DNA of 64,000 nt from Thiomicrorhabdus lithotrophica (GCF_029201445.1 NZ_CP102381.1:2232001-2296000); one strand, 5' to 3'. Numbered from the stretch's first letter, positions 36,985 to 46,370 are shown. Numbers and translations: made by a program. Notes: generated by a model from the sequence alone, not told the origin.

Positions 36985-37695
36985 ATGAGACATGTCGTAA
37001 TAACAGGTGGCAACAAAGGTATTGGCCTTGCACTCACCAAAAAATTTGTAGAAGTGGGTAGCAAAGTACAAATTATTGCTCGAGATTTTAGTAATCAAGA
37101 AGAGTTTGATTATCAAAACCATCCTTTAATCACTTGTACAGAGTTTGATTTAACCGATTTAGACAAGTTACCAGGCCTGGTAGATTCTATTGAACAAATT
37201 GATGTATTAATAAATAATGCAGGATTATTACAGCCACTTACCGTTGATGATTACCCCGATGAAAAACGTGATTACTCGTTGCAATTGAATATTATGGCGC
37301 CCGTTAAATTAACCGAACTGCTCACCGAAAAGTTACTGGCCTCTTCTGAATACACGCCAAGAATTGTCAATAATGCCTCTATAGCAGGCCAAATAGGCCA
37401 TCCTGACATTTGGTATGGTATCAGTAAAGCGGGGTTGATTAACGCAACCAAGGCATTTTCTAAAGCTTTTCAAGGAAAAATTATCGTCAATGCTGTCGCG
37501 CCTAGCCCTACTGAAACCGACATGCTAGATAATATTCCACAACACAGACAACAAGCTTTTTTAAAGAATACCATCACGGGTCGTTTTGCTACTGCACAAG
37601 AAGTGGCGGATACGATGTACTGGTTAGCCACAGATTCGCCTGAATATATTAATGGAAGTTGTCTAGATATTAATAACGGTTCTTTACCGAGGTAG
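36985..37695 (+). CDS. short-chain dehydrogenase/reductase
   Basis: A 236-residue classical SDR. The cofactor motif GGNKGIG (residues 8-14) matches the TGxxxGIG pattern, NNAGLL is the NNAG strand, NNASIAG carries the catalytic Ser, and WYGISKAG has the Tyr-x-x-x-Lys pair. The ending YINGSCLDINNGSLPR is usual for the family. The substrate is not evident; 3-oxoacyl-ACP reductase-like activity is one option. A perfect ACCAGGCCTGGT lies in frame at 37170-37181, read as Leu-Pro-Gly-Leu-Val. Confidence 0.92.
   Translation: MRHVVITGGNKGIGLALTKKFVEVGSKVQIIARDFSNQEEFDYQNHPLITCTEFDLTDLDKLPGLVDSIEQIDVLINNAGLLQPLTVDDYPDEKRDYSLQLNIMAPVKLTELLTEKLLASSEYTPRIVNNASIAGQIGHPDIWYGISKAGLINATKAFSKAFQGKIIVNAVAPSPTETDMLDNIPQHRQQAFLKNTITGRFATAQEVADTMYWLATDSPEYINGSCLDINNGSLPR
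37170..37181. repeat. ACCAGGCCTGGT palindrome inside the SDR gene
   Basis: Perfect copy within coding sequence, frame xxA-CCA-GGC-CTG-GTx (Pro-Gly-Leu core). Confidence 0.92.
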
Positions 37696-37711
37696 ATCAA
37701 ACTGGGGCGGG

Positions 37712-38905
37712 CTAAATCTCAGAAATCTTATTTACTTCTTTAATTGCTTCTAAATAAAGCAATGCAAAATCTTGATGATCGTCCGCATTATTCAACTCAA
37801 AACTTTTGGCTATTTTCAGCAAACGACCTATTTCACCTTCGCCATTTAACACTCCATTCTTAATATGTTCATTCAACGGAATATTATCTAACGCTTGATC
37901 TAAATTTTGACCAAGAATGACATCAATCATCGAAAAAAGTCCAGCTAAATAAAAGCTATCTACCGCAGGTAAATTTTCTTTTTGAGCGATATTTCGCATG
38001 AAAATTGCTCTTAACCTGGCTAAATTAAAGACTTCTGGAAAGACATCATCTAAAGATGTCATAGAAATCATCGTCGCCCAAGACTGTACACGTTTTAAAC
38101 CAAACAACATCATGACTTCTTTCAAAGAAGAAAAATTCGGCATCGAAATACTTTTATACTGCTTAGCAAGCTTTAAAATTTTGATGCTTAATCCCACATC
38201 TTTTTCAATAATGCTCTCTAGATCATCAAGATGCAAAGACTCATCAACCACCTTTTTTAGTAATTCAAGCAAATGAATTTTAGCGACACTGAGTTTTTTA
38301 CCTGTAACGACTTCTGGCTTAGCAAAATAATACCCTTGAAATAGATCTGCACCAGCCTCTTTACATAGATCATACATTTCCTTATTTTCTACTCGCTCAG
38401 CTAAAATAGTGACGTCTTTGATGCTTTTAATCTTGGTAAATAGTGGTTTAATTTTTTCTGGTTTAATGACCAGCACATCGAATTTCACAATATCAGCCAT
38501 CTTAATAAATGGAACATACTTTTTACTAAATATGAAATCATCTAAAGCCAAAATATAGCCTTGGTCTTTAAGATACTGCAAACTTTCAATCACTTGTTGA
38601 TTGGGTTCAACTGTTTCCAAAACCTCAATCACGACTTGCCTAGGATGAAAACAAGGATCCCTCATTTCATAAAAGAATTCTTCAGGAAAGTTAATAAATG
38701 CTTTTGATTTTCCAACTAACTCTTTAATGTCCATTTCCATCATGGAATTACAAATTACGGTAGCGGTTGCTTGGCTATCTGAATCAAACTCAGCAACACT
38801 AGAATTTAAGCCGCCACGAAACAGAAGCTCATACCCATAGATATTTTCATCTCTGTCTACTATAGGCTGCCGACCGACAAAAAAATCTGTTTGTGACTGT
38901 TCCAT
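37712..38905 (-). CDS. HDOD protein with degenerate EAL domain (YuxH type)
   Basis: A 397-residue two-domain signalling protein. Residues 1 to about 195 form an EAL-like domain (FVGRQPIVDRDENIYGYELLFRG, LALDDF, LAERVENKEMYDLCKEAGADLFQGYYF). The signature Glu-Ala-Leu reads Glu-Leu-Leu and several metal ligands of active phosphodiesterases are altered, so c-di-GMP hydrolysis is uncertain. Residues about 200-390 form a HDOD domain (LLELLKKV, DVGLSIKILKLAKQY, LKEVMMLFGLKRVQSWATMISM). Relatives such as CdgJ and YuxH act in motility or c-di-GMP networks. It is monocistronic. Confidence 0.9.
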   Translation of the reverse strand: MEQSQTDFFVGRQPIVDRDENIYGYELLFRGGLNSSVAEFDSDSQATATVICNSMMEMDIKELVGKSKAFINFPEEFFYEMRDPCFHPRQVVIEVLETVEPNQQVIESLQYLKDQGYILALDDFIFSKKYVPFIKMADIVKFDVLVIKPEKIKPLFTKIKSIKDVTILAERVENKEMYDLCKEAGADLFQGYYFAKPEVVTGKKLSVAKIHLLELLKKVVDESLHLDDLESIIEKDVGLSIKILKLAKQYKSISMPNFSSLKEVMMLFGLKRVQSWATMISMTSLDDVFPEVFNLARLRAIFMRNIAQKENLPAVDSFYLAGLFSMIDVILGQNLDQALDNIPLNEHIKNGVLNGEGEIGRLLKIAKSFELNNADDHQDFALLYLEAIKEVNKISEI

Positions 38906-39226
38906 TTAATTTAACCTTTAACTCTTTGTAAGGAGTTATCTCATAGATGTTTTATAGAGATTTTTTATAGAGATTTTTTTTATAAAATTTCATAATCAAA
39001 AGCATTCACTCCTAGGCAAATCAAACCGCAGGATATTCTTTATGAAAATTAGTAATTATTATACCCTCAGCACATATGGTTAAGTAAGTATATTAATCTA
39101 TTAAACGTCTGATATACCTATGGCATAAACCTAACAATTCATTATCCGTTAATATAAAAATCTTCGTGGTTAGCGTTTTAAAATTACATTACAATCAACA
39201 TTAATATCTCAAAACCTGAGGCCTCT
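38906..39226. other. 321 bp intergenic region with a short tandem repeat
   Basis: Divergent promoter region. Two tandem copies of the 13-mer TATAGAGATTTTT lie at 38953-38965 and 38966-38978, about 50-70 bases upstream of the HDOD gene. No gene seen. Confidence 0.55.
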
Positions 39227-40447
39227 ATGAGCGACTTACGTACTGATGCCCTGCATTATCATGAGCTACCAGAACCTGGTAAATTAGAAACCGGCTTAAC
39301 TAAACCGTGTGAAACTCAACGTGATTTAAGTCTAGCGTATAGCCCTGGCGTGGCTGAACCTGTTCGTGAAATAAAGCAAAACCCGTCTGATGCCTATAAA
39401 TATACTGGCAAAGGGAATTTAGTTGGTGTGATATCAAATGGTACCGCGGTTTTGGGGTTAGGTAATACTGGCGCTCTCGCCAGCAAACCGGTAATGGAGG
39501 GCAAAGGCATGTTGTTTAAGCGTTTTGCCAATATTGACGTATTTGATATTGAAGTGGACTGTAACGATACCACCGAGCTAATTCAAACCATTGCCAATAT
39601 CGCCCCTACTTTTGGAGGAATTAACCTTGAAGATATCGCTGCACCGCAGTGTTTCGAAGTAGAAAATGCACTGAAATCCATGTTAGATATACCTGTATTT
39701 CATGATGACCAGCATGGAACAGCCATTGTCGCCTCAGCGGGTTTAATGAATGCCTTAGAACTACAACATAAAAAAATCGAACTGGCGCGTATTGTCTGTG
39801 TTGGCGCAGGTGCGGCGGGTATTGCTTGCATGAATCTATTAATGGCTATGGGTGCACAGAAAAAGAATATTATCTTAGTCGATAGCCAAGGTATTGTCTC
39901 CACACATCGTACTAATCTAAACCCATACAAGCAGGCCTTTGCTTTAGAGACCGATAAAACGACTTTGGCTGAAGCGATGGAAAATGCCGATGTATTTTTT
40001 GGGGTTTCAGGAAAAGACATTCTTACCCAAGAGATGCTGCAATCTATGGCGGCAAACCCTATTGTCTTTGCCATGGCCAATCCTGACCCAGAAATAGACC
40101 CCAACCTGGCACATAAAACGCGTGATGATTTGATTATGGCAACAGGTCGAAGTGACTATCCAAATCAAGTTAACAATGTACTTGGCTTTCCCTATATATT
40201 CCGCGGTGCATTAGATGTACGTGCTAAAGAGATTAATATGGAGATGCAAATTGCGGCCGTTAATGCCTTACGTAAACTCGCACATAGCTCTGTACCCCAA
40301 TCTGTTTTGGATGGATATGGATTAGATGAGCTGTGCTATGGTAAAGAGTATATTCTGCCAAAACCGAATGACCCTAGATTAATTAACGTGATTCCAAAAG
40401 CGATAAGCCAAGCGGCCATTGATTCAGGCGTTGCTCAGATAAATTGA
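39227..40447 (+). CDS. NADP-type malic enzyme, short form
   Basis: Decarboxylating malate dehydrogenase producing pyruvate, CO2 and NAD(P)H. The 406-residue protein shows TRDLSLAYSPGVAEP-like QRDLSLAYSPGVAEPVREI, the GTAVLGLGNTGALASKPVMEGK core, FGGINLEDIAAPQCFEVE, FHDDQHGTAIV (metal ligands) and the Rossmann VGAGAAGIACMNLL. It corresponds to the N-terminal part of MaeB; the phosphotransacetylase-like C-terminal domain found in the long bacterial form is absent, which is a normal variant. In an autotroph the role may be anaplerotic or in supplying NADPH. Confidence 0.93.
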   Translation: MSDLRTDALHYHELPEPGKLETGLTKPCETQRDLSLAYSPGVAEPVREIKQNPSDAYKYTGKGNLVGVISNGTAVLGLGNTGALASKPVMEGKGMLFKRFANIDVFDIEVDCNDTTELIQTIANIAPTFGGINLEDIAAPQCFEVENALKSMLDIPVFHDDQHGTAIVASAGLMNALELQHKKIELARIVCVGAGAAGIACMNLLMAMGAQKKNIILVDSQGIVSTHRTNLNPYKQAFALETDKTTLAEAMENADVFFGVSGKDILTQEMLQSMAANPIVFAMANPDPEIDPNLAHKTRDDLIMATGRSDYPNQVNNVLGFPYIFRGALDVRAKEINMEMQIAAVNALRKLAHSSVPQSVLDGYGLDELCYGKEYILPKPNDPRLINVIPKAISQAAIDSGVAQIN

Positions 40448-40495
40448 ATTGAATACAACTTATCATATTGATGCTTTATTCACCTGTGGATAACT

Positions 40496-41518
40496 ATGTA
40501 TAACTTAAGACTGATTAAAACAATCATAACGACAGGCCTGGTAACTTCTCTGTTAACGGCTTGTACGATCATACCCAATCAAGCCCCAGAACCCTCAAGT
40601 AGCTTATCTCAAAAGCAAAGCCTTACTCACGCCTATGATTATGTATTGCTTAATAAGCAGCGCCAACAAATCAACCTAACTCAGGCTATTAAACAACTCA
40701 AAGAAGCCGATATTATCTTTATTGGCGAGTATCATGGCAATCATGCTTCGCACCTTTTAGAGATGCAAGTCTTCTCAGCACTCCATCAACGCAACGCCAA
40801 TATAATTCTAAGCATGGAGATGTTTAACCGAGACCAGCAAGATAGCCTAAATGACTATTTGGACGGTGCGATTGGCGAAGCTTACCTAGTCAAAGAAACC
40901 CCAGCATGGAATAACTATGTTGCCAGTTATCGCCCATTGGTAGAGTTTGCTAAAAGCCATTTTATACCAGTCATCGCTGCCAATGCATCAGCCGATATTG
41001 TGCGCTGCATTGGCCGACAAGGCACAGCCTATATTGATAAATTAGATTCAACGGAGAAACAGCAAATTGCTAAACAACCGTTTGCAAAAATTCCTGACTA
41101 TAAAGTTAAGTTTTATGATTTTTTAGAAAAGGTTCGCCAACTGCCTGAAGAACGTAAAGAGCGCAGTTATCTAGCACAAATTACCCGTGACAACACCATG
41201 GCTGAATCAATCTACCAGGCCTGGTTGGATCATCCTGAGCATAAAATTGTGCATCTTAATGGAACCTTTCATAGCGAGAATCATTTAGGAACGGTCGCAG
41301 CTTTAAAAAGATTAAATCCTAAACTAAACATACAGGTAGTGACGCCTGTTCAGGTAGAACAATTTGAGACGATTGAAAAATTGAATTTAGAACAAAAAAA
41401 ACATGATGAATTTATCTACTTAGTGAAGCCACAACCAGAACAGTATATTGATGCGGGCTACAAGAAAAAAGCCCGTAAGCAGATGTTTGAAAAATCGGAG
41501 CAAGCTACCTGCAAGTAA
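40496..41518 (+). CDS. ChaN-family lipoprotein
   Basis: A 340-residue lipoprotein (signal TTGLVTSLLTAC, lipidated Cys23) of the ChaN/DUF399 family, which in Campylobacter binds heme and is linked to iron uptake. Characteristic segments are DIIFIGEYHGNHASHLLEMQ (with the two-His start of the fold), ILSMEMFNRDQQ, AWNNYVASYRPLVEFAK, VIAANASADIVR and KIVHLNGTFHSENHLG. The start follows a DnaA-box-like TGTGGATAA by two bases. It carries two palindrome copies in different reading frames (40533-40542 partial, 41214-41225 perfect). Heme or iron binding is inferred from the family. Confidence 0.88.
   Translation: MYNLRLIKTIITTGLVTSLLTACTIIPNQAPEPSSSLSQKQSLTHAYDYVLLNKQRQQINLTQAIKQLKEADIIFIGEYHGNHASHLLEMQVFSALHQRNANIILSMEMFNRDQQDSLNDYLDGAIGEAYLVKETPAWNNYVASYRPLVEFAKSHFIPVIAANASADIVRCIGRQGTAYIDKLDSTEKQQIAKQPFAKIPDYKVKFYDFLEKVRQLPEERKERSYLAQITRDNTMAESIYQAWLDHPEHKIVHLNGTFHSENHLGTVAALKRLNPKLNIQVVTPVQVEQFETIEKLNLEQKKHDEFIYLVKPQPEQYIDAGYKKKARKQMFEKSEQATCK
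41214..41225. repeat. ACCAGGCCTGGT palindrome inside the ChaN-like gene
   Basis: Perfect copy read as TAC-CAG-GCC-TGG-TTG (Tyr-Gln-Ala-Trp-Leu), a different reading frame from the copy in the SDR gene. Confidence 0.92.
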
Positions 41519-41546
41519 CTTACTTGAAGAATAGAAAGATTAAAAA

Positions 41547-42551
41547 CTACTGCAAGTACAGATAGTAGATACCCGCTTTAAGCTTGGCTTGTTCTAATAA
41601 AGGAATATCCAACAATTGCACAGGCTGTACACCCTCTTGTAAAGACATGCTAGGAGAGTAGCTCGTCACATTTGGATTTGCCTTAAAACGGTAGCTGACT
41701 ACTTTACAGTCCTTAGCTTCAGCCAGTTTACAAGCTTGTTCAGTTGCATCGGATAAATAGCCTAAAGAATCTACCAGGCCTGCTTGAATCGCATCTTTAC
41801 CAGTAAAAATTCGTGCCGTTTTTAACTCAGCCATCTGTTCATCTGTTAGCTTACGCTGAGTCTTAACCACTTCATAAAAATTTTCGGCCATGCCATCAAC
41901 CATGTTCTGAAAAATGGTTTTATCACTTTCTGTCGCGCTTCTAAATGGAGACCCCATATCTTTGTTGTCGCCCGTTTTATAGACGTTAACCGCCGCACCA
42001 ATTTTATTCATTGTGCCTGACAGGTCTGCATTAATAGAAATCACCCCAACGGAACCTGTAATCGTCGAGGCATGTGCTTGAATATGATCAGCAGCCATTG
42101 CAATATAAACACCCCCTGAGGCGGCGACATTCATCATCTGAACATAGAGTTTTTTATTGGTGCGCTTTTTAAAACCTAGCAATTCATGATAAAGAATATC
42201 ACTCACTGTCACGCCGCCACCAGGACTGTTGATTTTTAATACAACGGCTTTGATTTTTTTGTCTTCTTCCGCTTTTTTAAGTTGCATCATGACCGAGTCT
42301 AATAGACTGGGGGCTTGCGATAATAAGCCACGCTTTGGGCTATCGCTCAGTGTTCCATTAATGCTCAAAATCAAAACCTTATCTTCGGTTTTACCCTCGT
42401 CTACAACCTGCTCCTGAATCGGGCTATCATAAGATTGACCTAACTTAATCACAGCACAACCTGATAGTGAGAAAGCTAATACAACAATACCAATAACCAC
42501 CAGGCCTTTAACCCCCCTTGCAGGGTGTGATAACTTCCATTTTTTAACCAC
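41547..42551 (-). CDS. sppA: signal peptide peptidase SppA (short form)
   Basis: Membrane serine protease that degrades cleaved signal peptides. The 334-residue protein has one N-terminal membrane anchor (about residues 15-33). The catalytic Ser lies in VAASGGVYIAMAAD and the catalytic Lys in VYKTGDNKDMGSPFR; VLKINSPGGGV forms the conserved oxyanion/Gly region and GSVGVI follows. The single-domain length is that of 36K-type enzymes, not the 600-residue E. coli form. The start overlaps the stop of the upstream dehydrogenase gene by eight bases. An AGGCCTGCT palindrome variant lies in frame at 41773-41784. Confidence 0.92.
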   Translation of the reverse strand: MVKKWKLSHPARGVKGLVVIGIVVLAFSLSGCAVIKLGQSYDSPIQEQVVDEGKTEDKVLILSINGTLSDSPKRGLLSQAPSLLDSVMMQLKKAEEDKKIKAVVLKINSPGGGVTVSDILYHELLGFKKRTNKKLYVQMMNVAASGGVYIAMAADHIQAHASTITGSVGVISINADLSGTMNKIGAAVNVYKTGDNKDMGSPFRSATESDKTIFQNMVDGMAENFYEVVKTQRKLTDEQMAELKTARIFTGKDAIQAGLVDSLGYLSDATEQACKLAEAKDCKVVSYRFKANPNVTSYSPSMSLQEGVQPVQLLDIPLLEQAKLKAGIYYLYLQ

Positions 42552-43548
42552 AAGTCACCTCATTTTCTGAACAATCGGTAGTGGAATTTAATCCCTCATA
42601 GGCGTGAATATTGTCTGCCGTGGTTTGTGCAATATGCGATAACGCTTCTGCTGTAAAGTAAGCTTGATGGCCCGTTATCAATACATTTGGAAAAGTAAGC
42701 AAACGCTCAAAGGCATCATCATGGATAATTTCACATGAGTGGTCTTCAAAAAAGAGCGCACCCTCTTTTTCGTATACATCCATGCCTAAGTAACCAATCT
42801 GTCCAGACTTTAAGCCTTCAATCAAAGCTAAAACTTCCATTAAAGCGCCTCTTCCCGTATTGATTAACATCACGCCCTTTTTCATTTTGGCGATATTTTC
42901 AGCGTTAATAATATGATTGGTCTCTTTATTTAGCGGGCAGTGTAACGATATAATATCGGCTTGTTTAAACAAGCTTTCTAACTCAACCTGTTCTATACCT
43001 AACGACTTGCACGCTTCACAAGTATAAGGGTCATAAATGACAACATGACAACCAAACGCTTTAAGCATCTTACCAACCAAACGACCAATGCGCCCTGCAC
43101 CAATAATGCCAACCGTTTTGCCATGCATATCAAAACCTAGCATTCCGTTTAAAGCAAAGTTACCTTCTCTAACTCGGTTATAAGCTTTATAAAGCTTGCG
43201 GTTCAACGCCAACATTAAACCGACGGTATGCTCTGCCACCGCATAAGGTGAATAAGCTGGCACACGCACCACTCGAATACCCAGTTTTTTAGCTACTGGC
43301 AAATCCACATGATTAAAACCAGCGCAACGTAAGGCAATGAGTTTAGTACCACCTTTCGCTAAAGCCTCTAATACTTTAGAATCTAGCCTATCATTTACAA
43401 ACGCACTCACCACTTCTGCACCCTGTGCATAAGCAATCGTATCTAAGCCTAAGGGAACTTCTAAATATAAAACTTCCCATTCTGCATCAAACACTCTACA
43501 AAGAGCCTGTTTGTCATAAGGTTTACTGCTGTAAACTACAATTTTCAT
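42544..43548 (-). CDS. D-2-hydroxyacid dehydrogenase, D-lactate dehydrogenase type
   Basis: A 334-residue NAD-dependent enzyme of the LdhA/D-isomer family. The catalytic set is visible: RCAGFNHVDL (Arg of the substrate loop is nearby), the Rossmann GIIGAGRIGRLVGKML, CPLNKETNHIIN, NTGRGALME, and the C-terminal His in TGHQAYFT. I chose the second Met (43548) because AAGGA stands five bases before it; the ATG at 43554 abuts that ribosome site. The stop of the upstream GGDEF remnant overlaps this start region, and sppA overlaps the end. Pyruvate/D-lactate is the likely substrate pair. Confidence 0.92.
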   Translation of the reverse strand: MKIVVYSSKPYDKQALCRVFDAEWEVLYLEVPLGLDTIAYAQGAEVVSAFVNDRLDSKVLEALAKGGTKLIALRCAGFNHVDLPVAKKLGIRVVRVPAYSPYAVAEHTVGLMLALNRKLYKAYNRVREGNFALNGMLGFDMHGKTVGIIGAGRIGRLVGKMLKAFGCHVVIYDPYTCEACKSLGIEQVELESLFKQADIISLHCPLNKETNHIINAENIAKMKKGVMLINTGRGALMEVLALIEGLKSGQIGYLGMDVYEKEGALFFEDHSCEIIHDDAFERLLTFPNVLITGHQAYFTAEALSHIAQTTADNIHAYEGLNSTTDCSENEVTCG

Positions 43549-43550
43549 GC

Positions 43551-43859
43551 TCATCCTTGTGGATTTTGTTCAGCGTTAATAATCACCGCTTGATTTCGGC
43601 CTTTATGCTTAGCCTCATATAGGGCTTTGTCAGCAATACGATATAAAGAACTCATTGTATCTAAGTTTTTTACTTTAGCAGAGAAAACCCCAATTGAAAT
43701 AGCAAGATACTTTTCTGGCGCGCTGGCTGCATGAACAATCTTTAATGATTCAATTTTATTTTTGAGTTCACTTACCCAAGCGCTTGTTTCTTGAGGGTCG
43801 CTGGTAATCAATAACCCACCAAACTCTTTGCCATCTAAACGAAACACCAGATTTCCCAA
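43551..43859 (-). pseudogene. truncated GGDEF-domain remnant
   Basis: A 102-codon open frame that corresponds only to the C-terminal half of a GGDEF domain (FRLDGKEFGGLLITSDPQET to LYEAKHKGRNQAVI). It is clearly homologous to the end of the neighbouring diguanylate cyclase (FRLGGEEFGGLIETRKPQET to LYQAKHNGRNQFVV). The signature is spoiled (DGKEF for GGEEF), and nothing upstream encodes the first half. It looks like the residue of a tandem duplication. Translation into the next gene (ATGA overlap region) may still occur, so expression is possible but catalysis is not. Confidence 0.8.
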
Positions 43860-43934
43860 AAGATTATTTATAAAAACAAAAAATTAAAGAATTTTATTTA
43901 AAAAAGTATCCTACTTTATCGAAACTAGCCCTCA

Positions 43935-45089
43935 CTATGACTTGCTTTTCTCACCATACACAACAAACTGATTTCTGCCATTATGTTTGGCTTGGTATAA
44001 AGCATCATCTGCTCTTTTATAAAGGGTATTCATATCCGTGTCATGCGTTACTTTCATATAACTCACGCCACCTGAAATCGTTAAACATGGCAAATCGACA
44101 TTAGGCGCATGCAGAATATTTAAATGGCTTACTTCTTCTACTAATAAGCTTAACCACTCTACAGTTTCTTGTGGCTTACGGGTTTCAATAAGCCCACCGA
44201 ATTCTTCTCCGCCTAATCGAAACACAACATCATTTTCACGTTGCACATATTCTCTAATTACCGTAGCTATCTTCTGGATCGCTAAATCACCTGCTTGATG
44301 ACCATAACTATCGTTGTAAGCTTTAAAAAAATCGATATCTACAATAAAAAAGGCTAAATATTGTTCATGATCACTCAATGCTTTTATTTTATCTTTAAAT
44401 ACCCTATTAAAGTAATGGCGGTTATATAAACCAGTAAGACCATCTGTCATAGACAAACGTTTTAACTCATCTAAATACAGCACCTCTTTTTCATGTGAAC
44501 GTTGCTGGCGCTGGTTAGACAAGTTCTGAGTAACATCAATTAATATCGCAACTAACGCGCCCAAGATTAAACCAATAATAAAACGATATGCACTTGTGCT
44601 ACTCCAATCTCCGTTATCCCAAACACCTATATTCATATAAGCCATTGGGAAAATAATCGAATAAAGAATCAATAAATAAACTAACCCAACTTTCCAACCA
44701 TTCAGCAAAATTATGAATAAAGGCGCAAAAAACACCCATACAAAACTCATATGTTCATTTTGTGTTACGGGGATAAATACCACATAAAAAAAGATCATAC
44801 CCACAGCACTTAAATGACCAATTAACTTAATCGATTTTCGTATCCTTAAATGAATATTTAAAAAAATAATCAAGGCTAAAACAAAGGCATCAAATCCACC
44901 TAATATATAATTCTCTGTATAACCAAAATGGAACATCACAAAAAATAATACAACCAACCCCACTACATACATAATGGCATTCATAAATAGCAATCTTGTA
45001 TACAAATGCGGATTTTCTTCACTTATTCCAGAAGTAAATAACGTATTCCACGCACTTCGTTTTCTTACCTGAAACCGTTCAATCTTCAT
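43935..45089 (-). CDS. membrane diguanylate cyclase
   Basis: A 384-residue c-di-GMP synthase. I use the ATG at 45089 because AAAGGA precedes it; the ATG at 45122 has no such site. About six hydrophobic segments fill residues 25-190 (LLFMNAIMYVVGLVVLFFVMF first), forming an unassigned membrane sensor. The GGDEF domain (about 215-375) has the active signature GGEEF and an intact inhibitory site RxxD (REND) exactly five residues before it, so product inhibition is expected. The remnant at 43551-43859 is its degraded duplicate. Confidence 0.92.
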   Translation of the reverse strand: MKIERFQVRKRSAWNTLFTSGISEENPHLYTRLLFMNAIMYVVGLVVLFFVMFHFGYTENYILGGFDAFVLALIIFLNIHLRIRKSIKLIGHLSAVGMIFFYVVFIPVTQNEHMSFVWVFFAPLFIILLNGWKVGLVYLLILYSIIFPMAYMNIGVWDNGDWSSTSAYRFIIGLILGALVAILIDVTQNLSNQRQQRSHEKEVLYLDELKRLSMTDGLTGLYNRHYFNRVFKDKIKALSDHEQYLAFFIVDIDFFKAYNDSYGHQAGDLAIQKIATVIREYVQRENDVVFRLGGEEFGGLIETRKPQETVEWLSLLVEEVSHLNILHAPNVDLPCLTISGGVSYMKVTHDTDMNTLYKRADDALYQAKHNGRNQFVVYGEKSKS

Positions 45090-45202
45090 GTCAATCCTTT
45101 TACATTTTAGCGTTACAACCAACCCTTCAACTTCAGTATAAGCTAGTTAAAAAAAATAAAAAACACTTTAAAACAGTAAAGAATTTATCACAATATAGCC
45201 AT

Positions 45203-45240
45203 AAAAAAACCCCCATTACCAGGCCTGGTAATAGGGGCTT
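45203..45240 (-). terminator. terminator of the TRAP gene with the palindrome as stem
   Basis: CCCC-ATT-ACCAGGCCTGGT-AAT-A-GGGG forms a long hairpin whose inner stem is a perfect palindrome copy (45218-45229). The plus-strand A-run 45203-45209 becomes a T-run on the minus strand, just past the TRAP-protein gene. Confidence 0.82.
45218..45229. repeat. ACCAGGCCTGGT palindrome within a terminator
   Basis: Perfect copy extended by ATT/AAT and CCCC/GGGG arms into the terminator hairpin. Confidence 0.92.
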
Positions 45241-45266
45241 TAGATAGCAATTCAATTAAAGAATGA

Positions 45267-46370
45267 TTACAAAGAACGCGCTCTTAAATAAGCTTGCTCA
45301 GAAGCCGCCGTCCATTGCATAACTTGCTCTTTAAACGCTTTTTGCGATGCCCATACCTTTTGAGATAAAGCATCTTTAGCCGCTTCTTCTTCAACAACTT
45401 GCTCTGAAATCGTCTTCAATGACTTTAAAACTTCATCGGGGAAGTGCTTAAGTTCAACATTATGCTCAGTAATTAAAGAGTGTAATGCTTGCTGATTACG
45501 TGCCGTGTATTCAGACAGCATATCTGCATTAGCCACTTTAATAGCGTTTCGCACAATGCTTTGTAAATCTGCTGGCAATTCGTTAAAGGCTTTTTCGTTA
45601 ATCATGCACTCCATTGTGGTACCTGGCTCATGCCAACCTGGTGTGTAGTAGTATTTTGCCGCTTTATAAAAACCAAAGGCTAAATCGTTATAGGGTCCAA
45701 CCCACTCCGTGGCATCTAAAGCACCTGATTGCATAGCAGGGAAAAGCTCACCTCCAGGCAGAGTCACAGGTATACCACCTGCACGTTTCAATACTTCTCC
45801 ACCCAAACCTGGTATACGCATCTTAAGGCCTTTTAAGTCATCGACCGAATTGATTTCTTTATTGAACCAACCGCCCATTTGCGTTCCAGAGTTTCCGCCT
45901 GGATTTGGAATTAAACCAAATGGCTTATAGGCTTCTTCCCAAAGTTCTAAACCACCGCCATAGTACATCCAAGCATTCATCTCTTGAGCCGTTAAACCAA
46001 AAGGCACTGAAGAGAAAAATGCCGCTGATGGAATTTTGCCTTTCCAATAATAAGCACCTGCATGACCTAATTGAGCATTACCACGAGAAACCGCATCAAA
46101 AACCTCAAACGCACCAACTAATTCGCCTGCACCATACACTTTAACGTCAATTCTGCCACCCGACATCTCAGTAATTAACTTGGCGATGTTATTTGCGCCG
46201 GTACCTAAACCAGGAAAATTCTTTGGCCAAGTTGTCACCATTTTCCACTTGTAGGTTTTTTGTGGTTCAGAAGATGCCGTCTGTTTAGGCGCTTCTTCTG
46301 TTCCACATGCTGTCAATGCCGTTGCTGCTGTTGCACCGGCAATGGCGCCAATAAAGTCTCTACGTTTCAT
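45267..46370 (-). CDS. TRAP-transporter solute-binding protein (DctP family)
   Basis: A 367-residue periplasmic binding protein. The N-terminus combines a twin-arginine motif (RRDFIG) with a lipobox-like ATALTAC, so it may be exported folded and lipid-anchored. Family landmarks are WKMVTTWPKNFPGLG, LAGTGALVG-like YGAGELVGAFEVFDAV, GNSGTQMGGWFNKEI, GLKMRIPGLGGEVLKRAGG, and ALDATEWVGPYND. This set is typical of the TakP-type subgroup that binds 2-oxo acids as metal salts. No dctQ or dctM membrane genes adjoin, so it is an orphan here; the partners must lie elsewhere. Its terminator contains the iterated palindrome. Confidence 0.92.
   Translation of the reverse strand: MKRRDFIGAIAGATAATALTACGTEEAPKQTASSEPQKTYKWKMVTTWPKNFPGLGTGANNIAKLITEMSGGRIDVKVYGAGELVGAFEVFDAVSRGNAQLGHAGAYYWKGKIPSAAFFSSVPFGLTAQEMNAWMYYGGGLELWEEAYKPFGLIPNPGGNSGTQMGGWFNKEINSVDDLKGLKMRIPGLGGEVLKRAGGIPVTLPGGELFPAMQSGALDATEWVGPYNDLAFGFYKAAKYYYTPGWHEPGTTMECMINEKAFNELPADLQSIVRNAIKVANADMLSEYTARNQQALHSLITEHNVELKHFPDEVLKSLKTISEQVVEEEAAKDALSQKVWASQKAFKEQVMQWTAASEQAYLRARSL

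Noticed and set aside
40485-40493. Isolated DnaA box (TGTGGATAA) just before the ChaN-like gene
   Set aside because: A single site is expected by chance in a window of this size.
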